Positions 26,941 to 41,540 of a DNA stretch of 64,000 nucleotides are shown here, in pieces. The stretch lies in assembly GCF_051020955.1 (NCBI RefSeq), contig NW_027476402.1, forward strand, positions 62,001 through 126,000. The letters are read 5' to 3'. Within the stretch, counting starts at the first letter, position 1, and the number at the start of each line of letters is the position of its first letter. The notes beneath the pieces are model-generated. The model searched no databases. It worked only from the letters and a program-made list of their open reading frames with translations, and was not told where the DNA came from. Made by a program: the position numbers and the translations under genes. This stretch comes from Megalopta genalis. Taxonomy: Eukaryota; Arthropoda; Insecta; Hymenoptera; Halictidae.

Positions 26941-29900
26941 TGATTTAGGTTCAGATACTTCCCCGATACATTGATATTGCTTCAAATGCAGGCGAAACTA
27001 ACAAGTTAGCTTCAAATCATGCGAAACACATGATTTAGCTTCAAACACTTGGGATATAAGTGATATAGCTTCAAATGCAGACGAAACAAACGAGTTAGCT
27101 TCAAAGCCAAGCGAAACACATGATTTAGATGCAAATGAATGCGATGTAGAAGGTTTAGCTTCAAATCCATGCGAAACAAATGATTTAGCATCAGATATTT
27201 GCGATATAACTGAAATAGCTTCAAATGCGGGGAAACAAACGAGTTAGCTTCAAATCCATGCGTAACGCATGATTTAGCTGCAAATCAATGCGATGTAGAA
27301 GGTTTAGCTTCAAATCCATGCGAAACAAATGATTTAGCATCAGATACTTGCGATATAACCGAAATAGCTTCAAATGCAGGGGAAACAAACGAGTTAGCAT
27401 CAATTCCATGCAAAACACATGATTTAGCTTCAAATCAAAGCGATGTAGAAGGTATATCTTCAAATCCAAACAAAACACATGATTTAGCTTCAAATCAATG
27501 CGATGTAGAAGTTATAGATTCAAATCCAAGCGCAACACATGATTTATCTTCAAATCAATGCGATGTAGAAGGTTCAGCCTCAAGTCCATGCGAAACAAAT
27601 GATTTACCTACAAACACTTGGGATATAAGTGATATAGCAGGAAATGAAGACGAATCAAACGGGGAAGCTTCAAAATCCATGCGATACATATCATTTAACT
27701 TCAAATCGATACGAAGTAGAAGGCTTAGCTTCAAATCCATGCGAAACAAATGATTTAGGTTCAGATACTTCCCCGATACATTGATATTGCTTCAAATGCA
27801 GGCGAAACTAACAAGTTAGCTTCAAATCATGCGAAACACATGATTTAGCTTCAAACACTTGGGATATAAGTGATATAGCTTCAAATGCAGACGAAACAAA
27901 CGAGTTAGCTTCAAAGCCAAGCGAAACACATGATTTAGATGCAAATGAATGCGATGTAGAAGGTTTAGCTTCAAATCCATGCGAAACAAATGATTTAGCA
28001 TCAGATATTTGCGATATAACTGAAATAGCTTCAAATGCGGGGGAAACAAACGAGTTAGCTTCAAATCCATGCGAAACGCATGATTTAGCTGCAAATCAAT
28101 GCGATGTAGAAGGTTTAGCTTCAAATCCATGCGAAACAAATGATTTAGCATCAGATACTTGCGACATAACTGAAATAGCTTCAAATGCAGGGGAAACAAA
28201 CGAGTTAGCATCAATTCCATGCAAAACACATGATTTAGCTTCAAATCAAAGCGATGTAGAAGGTATATCTTCAAATCCAAACGAAACACATTATTTAGCT
28301 TCAAATCAATGCGATGTAGAAGGTATAGATTCAAATCCAAGCGCAACACATGATTTAGCTTCAAATCAATGCGATGTAGAAGGTTTATCTTCAAATCCAT
28401 GCGAGACAAATGATTTAGCATCAGATACTTGCGATATAACCGAAATAGCTTCAAATGCAGGGGAAACAAACGAGGTAGCATCAATTCCATGCAAAACACA
28501 TGATTTAGCTTCAAATCAAAGCGATGTAGAAGGTATATCTTCAAATCCAAACAAAACACATGATTTAGCTTCAAATCAATGCGATGTAGAAGTTATAGAT
28601 TCAAATCCAAGCGCAACACATGATTTAGCTTCAAATCAATGCGATGTAGAAGGTTTAGCCTCAAGTCCATGCGAAACAAATGATTTACCTACAAACACTT
28701 GGGATATAAGTGATATAGCAGGAAATGCAGACGAATCAAACGGGGAAGCTTCAAAATCCATGCGATACATATCATTTAACTTCAAATCGATACGAAGTAG
28801 AAGGCTTAGCTTCAAATCCATGCGAAACAAATGATTTAGGTTCAGATACTTCCCCGATACATTGATATTGCTTCAAATGCAGGCGAAACTAACAAGTTAG
28901 CTTCAAATCATGCGAAACACATGATTTAGCTTCAAACACTTGGGATATAAGTGATATAGCTTCAAATGCAGACGAAACAAACGAGTTAGCTTCAAAGCCA
29001 AGCGAAACACATGATTTAGATGCAAATGAATGCGATGTAGAAGGTTTAGCTTCAAATCCATGCGAAACAAATGATTTAGCATCAGATATTTGCGATATAA
29101 CTGAAATAGCTTCAAATGCGGGGGAAACAAACGAGTTAGCTTCAAATCCATGCGAAACGCATGATTTAGCTGCAAATCAATGCGATGTAGAAGGTTTAGC
29201 TTCAAATCCATGCGAAACAAATGATTTAGCATCAGATACTTGCGATATAACCGAAATAGCTTCAAATGCAGGGGAAACAAACGAGTTAGCATCAATTCCA
29301 TGCAAAACACATGATTTAGCTTCAAATCAAAGCGATGTAGAAGGTATATCTTCAAATCCAAACAAAACACATGATTTAGCTTCAAATCAATGCGATGTAG
29401 AAGTTATAGATTCAAATCCAAGCGCAACACATGATTTATCTTCAAATCAATGCGATGTAGAAGGTTTAGCCTCAAGTCCATGCGAAACAAATGATTTACC
29501 TACAAACACTTGGGATATAAGTGATATAGCAGGAAATGAAGACGAATCAAACGGGGAAGCTTCAAAATCCATGCGATACATATCATTTAACTTCAAATCG
29601 ATACGAAGTAGAAGGCTTAGCTTCAAATCCATGCGAAACAAATGATTTAGGTTCAGATACTTCCCCGATACATTGATATTGCTTCAAATGCAGGCGAAAC
29701 TAACAAGTTAGCTTCAAATCATGCGAAACACATGATTTAGCTTCAAACACTTGGGATATAAGTGATATAGCTTCAAATGCAGACGAAACAAACGAGTTAG
29801 CTTCAAAGCCAAGCGAAACACATGATTTAGATGCAAATGAATGCGATGTAGAAGGTTTAGCTTCAAATCCATGCGAAACAAATGATTTAGCATCAGATAT

Positions 29901-30483
29901 TTGCGATATAACTGAAATAGCTTCAAATGCGGGGGAAACAAACGAGTTAGCTTCAAATCCATGCGAAACGCATGATTTAGCTGCAAATCAATGCGATGTA
30001 GAAGGTTTAGCTTCAAATCCATGCGAAACAAATGATTTAGCATCAGATACTTGCGACATAACTGAAATAGCTTCAAATGCAGGGGAAACAAACGAGTTAG
30101 CATCAATTCCATGCAAAACACATGATTTAGCTTCAAATCAAAGCGATGTAGAAGGTATATCTTCAAATCCAAACGAAACACATGATTTAGCTTCAAATCA
30201 ATGCGATGTAGAAGGTATAGATTCAAATCCAAGCGCAACACATGATTTAGCTTCAAATCAATGCGATGTAGAAGGTTTATCTTCAAATCCATGCGAGACA
30301 AATGATTTAGCATCAGATACTTGCGATATAACCGAAATAGCTTCAAATGCAGGGGAAACAAACGAGGTAGCATCAATTCCATGCAAAACACATGATTTAG
30401 CTTCAAATCAAAGCGATGTAGAAGGTATATCTTCAAATCCAAACAGAACACATGATTTAGCTTCAAATCAATGCGATGTAGAA
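26941..30483 (+). repeat. alternating 811/1081-bp satellite units
   Basis: Four units, each beginning with the marker ACTTCCCCGATACATTG (CCCC at 26961, 27771, 28852 and 29663; spacings 810, 1081, 811). Units 1 and 3 are short, 2 and 4 long. The long form carries 270 extra bases (nine monomers), so the array repeats as an 1892-bp dimer. Unit 4 follows unit 2 until about 30483, then switches to a GGTTAAAC-type monomer. Confidence 0.88.
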
Positions 30484-33400
30484 GGTTAAACTTCAAATCT
30501 ATACGAAACAAATGATTTAGCTTCAGATACTTGCGATATAAGTGATATAGCATCAAATGCAGGCGAAACGACCGAGTTAGCTTCAAATCCATGCGAAACA
30601 CATGATTTAGCTGCAAATCAATGCGATGTAGAAGATATAGCTTCAAATCCAAGCGAAACACATGATTTAGCTTCAAATCAATGCGATGTAGAAGGTTTAG
30701 CTTCAAATCCATGCGAGACAAATGATTTAGCTTCAACACTTGCGATATAAGTGATATAGCATCAAATGCAGGCGAAACGACCGAGTTAGGCTTCAAATCC
30801 ATGCGAAACACATGATTTAGCTGCAAATCAATGCGATGTAGAAGATATAGCTTCAAATCAAGCGAAACACATGATTTAGCTTCAAATCAATGCGATGTAG
30901 AAGGTTTAGCTTCAAATCCATGCGAGACAAATGATTTAGCTTCAAACACTTGCGATATAAGTGATATAGCATCAAATGCAGGCGAAACGAACGAGTTAGC
31001 TTCAAATCCATGCGAAACACATGATTTAGATGCAAATCAATGCGATGTAGAAGGTTTAGCTTCAAATCCATGCGAAACAAATGATTTAGCATCAGATACT
31101 TGCGATATAACTGATATAGCTTCAAATGCAGGGGGAAACAAACGAGTTAGCTTCAAATCCATGCGAAACGCATGATTTAGCTGCAAATCAATGCGATGTA
31201 GAAGGTTTAGCTTCAAATCCATGCGAAACAAATGATTTAGTATCAGATACTTGCGACATAACTGAAATAGCTTCAAATGCAGGGGAAACCAGCGAGTAAG
31301 CATCAATTCCATGCGAAACACATGATTTAGCTGCAAATCAATGCGATGTAGACGGTTTAGCTTCAAATCCAAACGAAACACATGATTTAGCTTCAAATCA
31401 ATGCGATGTAGAAGGTATAGGTTCAAATCCAAGCGCAACACATGATTTAGCTTCAAATCAATGCGATGTAGAAGGTTTAGCTTCAAATCCATGCGAGACA
31501 AATGATTTAGCATCAGATACTTGCGATATAACCGAAATAGCTTCAAATGCAGGGGAAACAAACGAGTTAGCTTCAAATCCATGCGAAACACATGATTTAG
31601 ATGCAAATCAATGCGATGTAGAAGGTTTAGCTTCAAATCCATGCGAAACAAATGATTTAGCATCAGATACTTGCGATATAACTGATATAGCTTCAAATGC
31701 AGGGGAAACAAACGAGTCAGCTTCAAATCCATGCGAAACGCATGATTTAGCTGCAAATCAATGCGATGTAGAAGGTATAGCTTCAAATCTATGCGAAACA
31801 AATGATTTAGTATCAGATACTTGCGACATAACTGAAATAGCTTCAAATGCAGGGGAAACCAGCGAGTAAGCATCAATTCCATGCGAAACACATGATTTAG
31901 CTGCAAATCAATGCGATGTAGACGGTTTAGCTTCAAATCCAAACGAAACACATGATTTAGCTTCAAATCAATGCGATGTAGAAGGTTAGGTTCAAATCCA
32001 AGCGCAACACATGATTTAGCTTCAAATCAATGCGATGTAGAAGGTTTAGCTTCAAATCCATGCGAGACAAATGATTTAGCATCAGATACTTGCGATATAA
32101 ACCGAAATAGCTTCAAATGCAGGGGAAACAAACGAGTTAGCATTAATTCCATGCAAAACACGTGATTTAGCTTCAAATCAAAGCGATGTAGAAGGTATAT
32201 CTTCAAATCCAAACGAAACACATGATTTAGCTTCAAATCAATGCGATGTAGAAGTTATAGATTCAAATCCAAGCGCAACACATGATTTAGCTTCAAATCA
32301 ATACGATGTAGAAGGTTTAGCCTCAAATCCATGCGAAACAAATGATTTACATACAAACACTTGGGATATAAGTGATATAGCAGGAAATGCAGACGAATCA
32401 AACGGGAAGCTTCAAAATCCATTCGATATATATCATTTAACTTCAAATCGATACGAAGTAGAAGGCTGAGCTTCAAATCCATGCTAAACAAATGATTTAG
32501 CATCAGATACTTGCGATATAACTGAAATAGCTTCAAATGCAGGGGAAACAAACGAGTTAGCATCAATTCCATGCGAAACACATGATTTAGCTGCAAATCA
32601 AAGCGATGTACAAGGTATATCTTCAAATCCAAACGAAGCACATGATTTAGCTTCAAATCAATGCGATGTAGAAGGTATAGATTCAAATCCATGCGAAACA
32701 AATGATTTAGTATCAGATACTTGCGACATAACTGAAATAGCTTCAAATGCAGGGGAAACCAACGAGTTAGCATCAATTCCATGCGAAACACATGATTTAG
32801 CTGCAAATCAATGCGATGTAGACGGTTTAGCTTCAAATCCAAACGAAACACATGATTTAGCTTCAAATCAATGCGATGTAGAGGGTATAGGTTCAAATCC
32901 AAGCGCAACACATGATTTAGCTTCAAATCAATGCGATGTAGAAGGTTTAGCTTCAAATCCATGCGAGACAAATGATTTAGCATCAGATACTTGCGATATA
33001 ACCGAAATAGCTTCAAATGCAGGGGAAACAAACGAGTTAGCATTAATTCCATGCAAAACACGTCATTTAGCTTCAAATGAAAGCGATGTAGAAGGTATAT
33101 CTTCAAATCCAAACGAAACACATGATTTAGCTTCAAATCAATGCGATGTAGAAGTTATAGATTCAAATCCAAGCGCAACACATGATTTAGCTTCAAATCA
33201 ATACGATGTAGAAGGTTTAGCCTCAAATCCATGCGAAACAAATGATTTACATACAAACACTTGGGATATAAGTGATATAGCAGGAAATGCAGACGAATCA
33301 AACGGGAAGCTTCAAAATCCATGCGATATATATCATTTAACTTCAAATCGATACGAAGTAGAAGGCTTAGCTTCAAATCCACGCTAAACAAATGATTTAG

Positions 33401-33600
33401 CATCAGATACTTGCGATATAACTGAAATAGCTTCAAATGCAGGGGAAACAAACCAGTTAGCATCAATTCCATGCGAAACACTTGATTTAGCTGCAAATCA
33501 AAGCGATGTACAAGGTATATCTTCAAATCCAAACGAAACACATGATTTAGCTTCAAATCAATGCGATGTAGAAGGTATAGATTCAAATCCACGCGCAACA
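30484..33600 (+). repeat. satellite with 570-bp and 900-bp tandem duplications
   Basis: ACCAGCGAGTAAG occurs at about 31289 and 31859, offset 570 (19 monomers); the duplication spans roughly 30995-32000. From about 31775, a 900-bp unit (30 monomers, six 150-bp HORs) is repeated at about 32675-33590: ACGGGAAGC occurs at 32402 and 33302, and ATTAATTCCATGC at about 32142 and 33042. A shorter duplication of about 120 bp with GATATAGCTTCAAAT endings precedes them near 30640-30880. Single-base indels (about 31988, 32099) break every long frame. Confidence 0.82.
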
Positions 33601-36350
33601 CATTATTTAGCTTCAAATCAATGCGATGTAGAAGGTTTAGCTTCAAATCCATGCGAAACAAATGATTTACCTACAAACACTTGGGATATAAGTGATATAG
33701 CAGGAAATGCAGACGAATCAAACGGGGAAGCTTCAAAATCCATGCGATACATATCATTTACCTTCAAATCGATACGAAGTAGAAGGCTTAGCTGCAAATC
33801 CATGCGAAACAAATGATTTAGGTTCAGATACTTGCGATACATTGATATTGCTTCAAATGCAGGCGAAACTAACGAGTTAGCTTCAAATCCATGCGAAACA
33901 CATGATTTAGCTTCAAATCAAAGCGATGTAGAAGGTTAAACTTCAAATCTATACGAAACAAATGATTTAGCTTCAGATACTTGCGATATAAGTGATATAG
34001 CATCAAATGCAGGCGATACGACCGAGTTAGCTTCAAATCCATGCGAAACACATGATTTTGCTGCAAATCAATGCGATGTAGAAGGTTTAGCTTCAAATCC
34101 ATGCGAAACAAGTGATTTAGCATCAGATACTTGCGATATAACTGATATAGCTTCAAATGCAGAGGAACCAAACGAGTTAGCTTCAAAATCCATGCGATAC
34201 ATATCATTTCGCTTTAAATCCATGCGAAGTAGAAGGCTTAGATTCAAATCCATGCGAAACAAATGATTTAGGTTCAGATACTCGCGATACATTGATATTG
34301 CTTCAAATGCAGGCGAAACTAAAGAGTTAGCTTCAAATCCATGCAAAATACATGATTTAGATTCAAATCAATGCGATGTAGAAAGTTAAACTTCAAATCT
34401 ATACGAAACAAATGATTTAGCTTCAGATACTTGCGATATAACTGAAATAGCTTCTAATGCAGGCGAAACGACCGAGTTAGCTTCAATTCCATGCGAAACA
34501 CATGATTTAGATGCAAATCAATGCGATGTAGAAGGATTAGCTTCAAATCCATGCGAAACAAATGATTTAGCATCAGATACTTGCGATATAACTGATATAG
34601 CTTCAAATGCAGGGGAAACAAACGAGTAGCTTCAAATCCATGCGGAACACATGATTTAGATGCAAATCAATGCGATGTAGAAGGTTTAGCTTCAAATCCA
34701 TGCGAAACAAATGATTTAGCATCAGATACTTGCGATATAACAGATACAGCTTCAAATGCAGGGGAAACAAACGAGTTAGCATCAAATCCATGCAAAACAC
34801 ATGATTTGGCTTCAAATCAAAGCGATGTAGAAGGTATAGCTGCAAATCAAAGCGAAACACATGATTTAGCTCCAAATCAATGCGATGTAGAAGGTTTAGC
34901 TTCAAATCCATGCGAAACCAATGATTTAGCATCAGATACTGGCGATATAACTGATATAGCTTCAGATGCAGGGGAAACAAACGAGTTAGCATCAAAACCA
35001 TGCGAAACACATGATTTAGCAGCAAATATATTACGTTGTAGAAGGTTTAGCTTCAAATCCATGCAAAACCAATGATTTAGCTTTAGATACTTCCGATATA
35101 AGTGATACAGCTACAAATGCAGACGAAATAAACGACTTAGCTTCCAATCTAATCGAAACACATGATTTAGCTTCAAATCAATGCGATGTAGAAGGTTTAG
35201 CTTCAAATCCATGCGAAACAAATGGTTTACGTACAAACACTTGGGATTCAAGTGATATAGCAGGAAATGCAGACGGATCAAACGGTGAAGCTTCAAAATC
35301 CGTGCGATACATATCATTTAACTTCAAATCGATACGAAGTGGAAGGCTTAGCTTCAAATCTATACGAAACAAATGATTTAGGTTCAGATACTTGCGATAC
35401 ATTGATATTGCTTCGAATGCAGGCGAAACTAACGAGTTAGCTTCAAATCCATGCGAAACACATGATTTAGCTTCAAATCAATGCGATGTAGAAGGTTAAA
35501 CTTCAAAACTATACGAAACAAATGATTTACATTCAGAAACTTGCGATATAAGTGATGTAGCATCAAATGCTGGCGAAACGACCGAGTTAGCTTCAAATCC
35601 ATGCGAAACACATGATTTAGTTGCAAATCAATGCGATGTAGAAGGTTTAGCATCAAATCCATGCGAAACAAATGATTTAGTTTCAGATACTTGCGATATA
35701 AGTGATATAGCTTCAAATGCAGACGAATCAAACGAGTTAGCTTCAGAATCCATGCGATACACATCATTTAGCTTCAAATCAATGAGATGTAGAAGGTTTA
35801 GCTTCAAATCCATGCGAAACAATGATTTAGCATCAGATACTGGCGATATAACTGATATAGCTTCAAATGCAGGGGAAACAAACGCGTTAGCATCAAATCC
35901 AAGCGAAACACATGATTTAGCTTCAAATTAATGCGATGTAGAAGGGTTAGCTTCAAATCCATGCGAAACAAATGATTTAGCTTCAAATCAATGCGATGTA
36001 GATGGTATAGATTCAAATCCAAGCGCAACACATGATTTAGCTTCAAATCAATGCGATGAAGAAGGTTTAGCTTCAAATCCATGCGAGACAAATGATTTAG
36101 CATCAGATACTTGCGATATAACCGAAATAGCTTCAAATGCAGGGGAAACAAACGAATGAGCATCAAATCCATGCGAAACACATGATTTAGCAGCAAATAT
36201 ATTGCGTTGTAGAAGGTTTAGCTTCAAATCCATGCAAAACCAATGATTTAGCTTTAGATACTTCCGATATAAGTGACATAGCTTCAAATGCGGACGAAAC
36301 AAACGAGTCAGCATCAAATCCATGCGAAACTACTGGTTTAGCTACAAATA
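33601..36350 (+). repeat. satellite, transition zone
   Basis: Mixed HORs with 29-bp and 31-bp monomers (about 33830, 34190, 35390 and 35750). Two stretches near 35025-35110 and 36185-36270 share an unusual monomer (GCAAATATATTRCGTTGTAG) and the following ACTTCCGATATAAG, offset about 1160. Nothing else is visible. Confidence 0.8.
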
Positions 36351-39300
36351 CACGTGATATATATTATTTAGCTACAACTGCATGCGAAACAAACGATTTA
36401 GCGTCAAATCCAAGCAAAACACATGATTATGCTTCAAATCAAAGCTATGTAGAAGGTTTAGTTTCAAATCCATGCGACACAAACGATTTATCTTCAGATA
36501 CTTGCGATATAAGAGATATAGCTTCAAATGCAGACGAATCACACGAGTTAGCTTCAAATTCATGCAAAAAACATGATTAAGCTTCGAATCAGTGCTATGT
36601 AGAAGGTTTACCTTTAAATCCATGAGACACAAACGATTTATTTTCAGATACTTGCGATATAAGTGATATAGCTTCAAATGCAGGGCAAACAAACGAGTTA
36701 GCTTCAAATACATACTAAACACATGATTTAGATTCAAGTCAATGCGATGTAGAAGGTTTAGCTTCAAATTCAAGCGAAACCAATGACTTAGATTCAAATC
36801 AATTCGAAGTAGAAGGATTAGCTTCTAATCCATGCGAAACAAATGGTTTATCTTGAAATACTTGTGATATTCATGATTTTGCTTCAACTGCATGCGAAAC
36901 AAACGAGTTAGCTTCAAATCCAAGCGAAACACATGATTTAGCTTCAAATTCGTGCGAAGTAGAAGGCTTAGCTTCAAATCCATGCGAAGCAAATGGTTTA
37001 GCTTCAAATACTTGTGATATACATGATTTAGCTGCAACTTCATGCGAAACAAACGTGTTATCTTCAAATCCATGCGAAACACATGATTTAGCTTAATATT
37101 CAAGCGAAACAGATTGTTTAGATTCAGACTCTTGTGATAAGCATGATTTAGCTTCAACTGCATGCGAAACAAACGAGATAGCTTCAAATCCAAGGGAAAC
37201 ACATGATTTAGCTTCAAATCTATGCGTTGTAGAAGGTTTAGCTTCAAATCCAACCTAAACAAATGATTTAGGTTTAGATACTTACGATATAAGCGATATA
37301 GCTTCAAATGCAGGAGAAACAAACGAGTTAGCTTCAAATCCATGCGAAACACATGATTTAGCTTCAAATCAATGCGATGTAGAAGGCTTAACTTCAAATC
37401 CATGCGAAACAAATGATTTAGGTTCATATACTTGCGGTATAAGTGATATAGCTTCAAATGCAGGTGAAACAAACGAGTTAGCTCCAAATCCATGCGAAAC
37501 AAATGATTTAACTTCAAATCAATGCGAAGTAGATGGTTTAGCTTCAAATCCATGCGGAACAAATGATTGAGCTTCAAACACTTCGGATGTAGGTGATATA
37601 GCTTCAACTGCTTGCGCAACAAACGAATTAGCTTCAAATCCATGCGAAACACATGATTAAGATTCAAATCTATGCGATGTAGAAGGTGTAGCTCCAAATC
37701 CATGCGACACATCTGATTTAGCTTCAAATACTTTCGAATGTTTGTGATATAGCTTCAAATGGAGACGAAACAAACGAGTTAGTTTCAAATCCATGCGAAA
37801 CATGTGATTTAGCTTCAAATCAATGCGATGTAGAAGGTTTAGCTTCAAATCCATCCGAAACAATTGATTTAGGTTTAGATACTTGCAATATAAGCGAGAT
37901 AGCATCAAATGCAGGGGAAACAAACGAGTTAGCCCCAAATCCATGCAAAACACATGCTTAAGATTCTAATCAATGCTATGTAGAAGGTTTAGCTTCAAAC
38001 CCAAGCGAAACACATGATTTAGCTTCAAATCAATACGATGTAGAAGGTTTAGCTTCAAATCCATGCGAAACAAGTGATATAGCAGCAAACACTAGCCATA
38101 TAAGTGATATAGCTTCAAATTCAAATGAATCAAACGAGTTACCTTCAAAATCCATGTGATACACACGATTTAGCTTCAAATCAATGCGAAGTAGAAGGCT
38201 TTGCTTCAAATCCATACGAAACAAATGACTTAGGTTCAGATACTTGTGATATAAGTGACATAGCTACAAATGCAGACGTAACAAACGATTTAGATTCAAA
38301 TCCATGCGATACACATGATTTAGCTCCAAATCAATGCGAAGTAGAAGGCTTAGATTCAAATCCATGCGGAACGAATGATTTATCTTCAGATACTTGCGAT
38401 ACAAGTGATATAGCTTCAAATGCAGACGAAACAAACTAGTTTGCTTCAAATCCATGCAAAACACATGATTAAGGTTCAAATACATAGGAAATGCAAGTTT
38501 TAGGTTCAAATTCATGCGAAACACATGGTTTAGATTCAAAATCATGCGAAACCAATGATTTAGCTTCAGATACTTGTGATATAAGTGACATAGCTTTAAA
38601 TGCAGACGAAACAAACGAGTTAGCTTCAAATCCATGCGAAACACATGATTTAGCTGCAAATCAATGCGATGTAAAAGGTTTAGCTTCAAATCCAAGCGAA
38701 ACACATGATTTAGCATCAGATACTTGCGATATAACTGAAATAGCTTCAAATGCAGGGGAAACAAACGAGTTAGCTTCAAAATCCATGCGATACACATCAT
38801 TTCGCTTTAAATCCATGCGAAGTAGAAGGCTTAGCTTCAAATCCATGCGAAACAAATGATTTAGGTTCAGATACTTGCGATACATTGATATTGCTTCAAA
38901 TGCAGGCGAAACGACCGAGTTAGCTTGAAATCCATGCGAAACACATGATTTAGCTGCAAATCAATGCGATGTAGATGGTATAGCTTCAAATCCATGCGAA
39001 ACACATGATTTAGATGCAAATCAATGCGATGTAGAAGGTTTAGCTTCAAATCCATGCGAAACAAATGATTTAGCATCAGATACTTGCGATATAACTGATA
39101 TAGTTTCAAATGCAGGGGACACAAATGAGTTAGCTTCAAATCCATGCGAAACGCATGATTTAGCTGCAAATCAATGCGATGTAGAAGGTTTAGCTTCAAA
39201 TCCATGCGAAACAAATGATTTAGTATCAGATACTTGCGACATAACTGAAATAGCTTCAAATGCAGGGGAAACAAACGAGTTAGCATCAATTCCATGCAAA

Positions 39301-41540
39301 ACACATGTTTTAGCTTCAAATCAAAGCGATGTAGAATATGTATCTTCAAATCCAAACGAAACACATGATTTAGATTCAAATCAATGCGATGTAGAAGGTA
39401 TAGATTCAAATCCAAGCGCAATACATGATTTAGCTTCAAATCAATGCGATGTAGAAGTTATAGATTCAAATCCAAGCGCAACACATGATTTAGCTTCAAA
39501 TCAATGCGAAGTAGAAGGCTTAGCTTCAAATCCATGCGAAACAAATGATTTAGGTTCAGATACTTGCGAAACATTGATATTGCTTCAAATGCAGTCGAAA
39601 CTAACGAGTTGGCTTCAAATCCATGCGATACACGTGATTTAGCTTCAAATCAATGCGGTGTAGCATGATTAGCTTCAAATCCATCGAAACAAATGAGTTA
39701 GCTTTAGATACTTGTGATATAAGTGATATAGTTTCAAATGCAGGGGAAACAAACGAGTTAACATCAAATCCAAGCGAAACACATGATTTAGCAGCAAATC
39801 AATGCGATGTAGAAGGTTTAGCTTCAAATCCATGCGAAACCAAAGATTTAGCATCAGATACTTGCGATATAAGTGCTATAGCTTCAAGTGCAGGGAAACA
39901 AACGAGTTAGCTTCAAACACTTGCGATATAAGTGATATAGCTTCAAATGCAGACGAAGCAAACGACTTAGCTTCTAATCCATGCGAAACACATGATTTAG
40001 CAGCAAATAAATGCGGAGTAGAAGGCTTAGCTTCAAATCCATGCGAAACAAAAGATTTTTCATGAAATACTTGCGATACAAGTGATATAGCTTCAAATGC
40101 AGACGAATCAAACCAGTTAGCTTTAAAATCCATGCGATACACACGATTTAGCTCCAAATCAATGCGAAGTAGAAGGATTAGCTTCAAATCCAAGCGAAGG
40201 AAATGATTGAGCTTCAAACACTTGGGATATATGTGATATAGCGTCAAATGCAGGAGAAACAAACGAGTTAGCATCAAATTCATGCAAAACACATGATTAA
40301 GCTTCAATTCAATGCTATGTTGAAGGTTTAGCTTCAAATCCAAGCGACACACATGATTAAGCATTAGATACTTGCGATACAAGTGATATAGCTTCAAATG
40401 CGGGGAAACAAACGAGTTAGCTTCATATCAAAGCGAAACACACGATTTAGCAGCAAATCAATGCGACGTAGAAGGTTTAGCTTCAAATCCATGCGAAACC
40501 AATGATTTAGCTTCAGATACTTGAGATATAAGTGACATAGCTTCAAATGCAGACGAAACAAACGAGTTAGCTTCAAATCCATGCGATACACATGATTTAG
40601 CTCCAAATCAATGCGAAGTAGAAGGCTTAGCTTCAAATCCATGCGGAACAAATGATTTATCTTCAGATACTTGCGATACAAGTGATATAGCTTCAAATGC
40701 AGACGAAACAAACTAGTTTGCTTCAAATCCATGCAAAACACATGATTAAGGTTCAAACACATTGGAAAGACAAGATTTAGGTTCAAATTCATGCGAAACA
40801 CATGGTTTAGATTCAAAATCATGCGAAACAAATGCTTTAGCTTCAGATACTTCTGATATACATGATTTAGCATCAACTGCATGCGAAACAAACGAGTTAG
40901 CATCAAATCCATGCGAAACACATGATTTAGCAGTAAATCAAAGCGATGTAGAGGGTTTAGCTTCAAATCCATGCGAAACCAATGATTTAGCTTCAGATAC
41001 TTGTGATAGAAGTGACATAGCTTTAAATGCAGACGAAACAAACGAGTTAGCATCAAATCCATGCGAAACACATGATTTAGCAGTAAATCAAAGCGATGTA
41101 GAAGGTTTAGCTTCAAATCCATGCGAAACCAATGATTTAGCTTCAGATACTTGTGATATACATGATTTAGCTTAATATTCAAGCGAAACAGATAGTTTAG
41201 ATTCAGACTCTTGTGATAAGCATGATTTAGCTTCAACTGCATGCGAAACAAACGAGTTAGCTTCAAATCCAAGGGAAACACATGATTTAGCTTCAAATCA
41301 ATGCGAAGTAGTAGGCTTAGTTTCAAATCCAAGCGAAACACATGATTTAGCATCAGATACTTGCGATATAACTGAAATAGCTTCAAATGCAGGGGAAACA
41401 AACGAGTTAGCATCAAATCCATGGAAAACACATGATTTGGCTTCAAATCAATGCGATGTAGAAGGTTTAGCTTCAAATCCATGCGAAACAAATGATTTAG
41501 GTTCAGATACTTGCGATATATTGATATAGCTTCAAATGCG
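36351..41540 (+). repeat. satellite, divergent older-looking segment
   Basis: Still 30-bp periodic, but monomers vary more from one another and recent multi-kb copies are few. Distinctive monomers include TCTTGTGATAAGCATG (about 37130 and 41210), TTCAACTGCATGCGAAAC (about 36885, 37155, 40872 and 41230) and CATATAAGTG after AACACTAGC (38090). 38000-38770 is homologous to 57254-58024 (offset 19254). No gene is visible. Confidence 0.8.
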
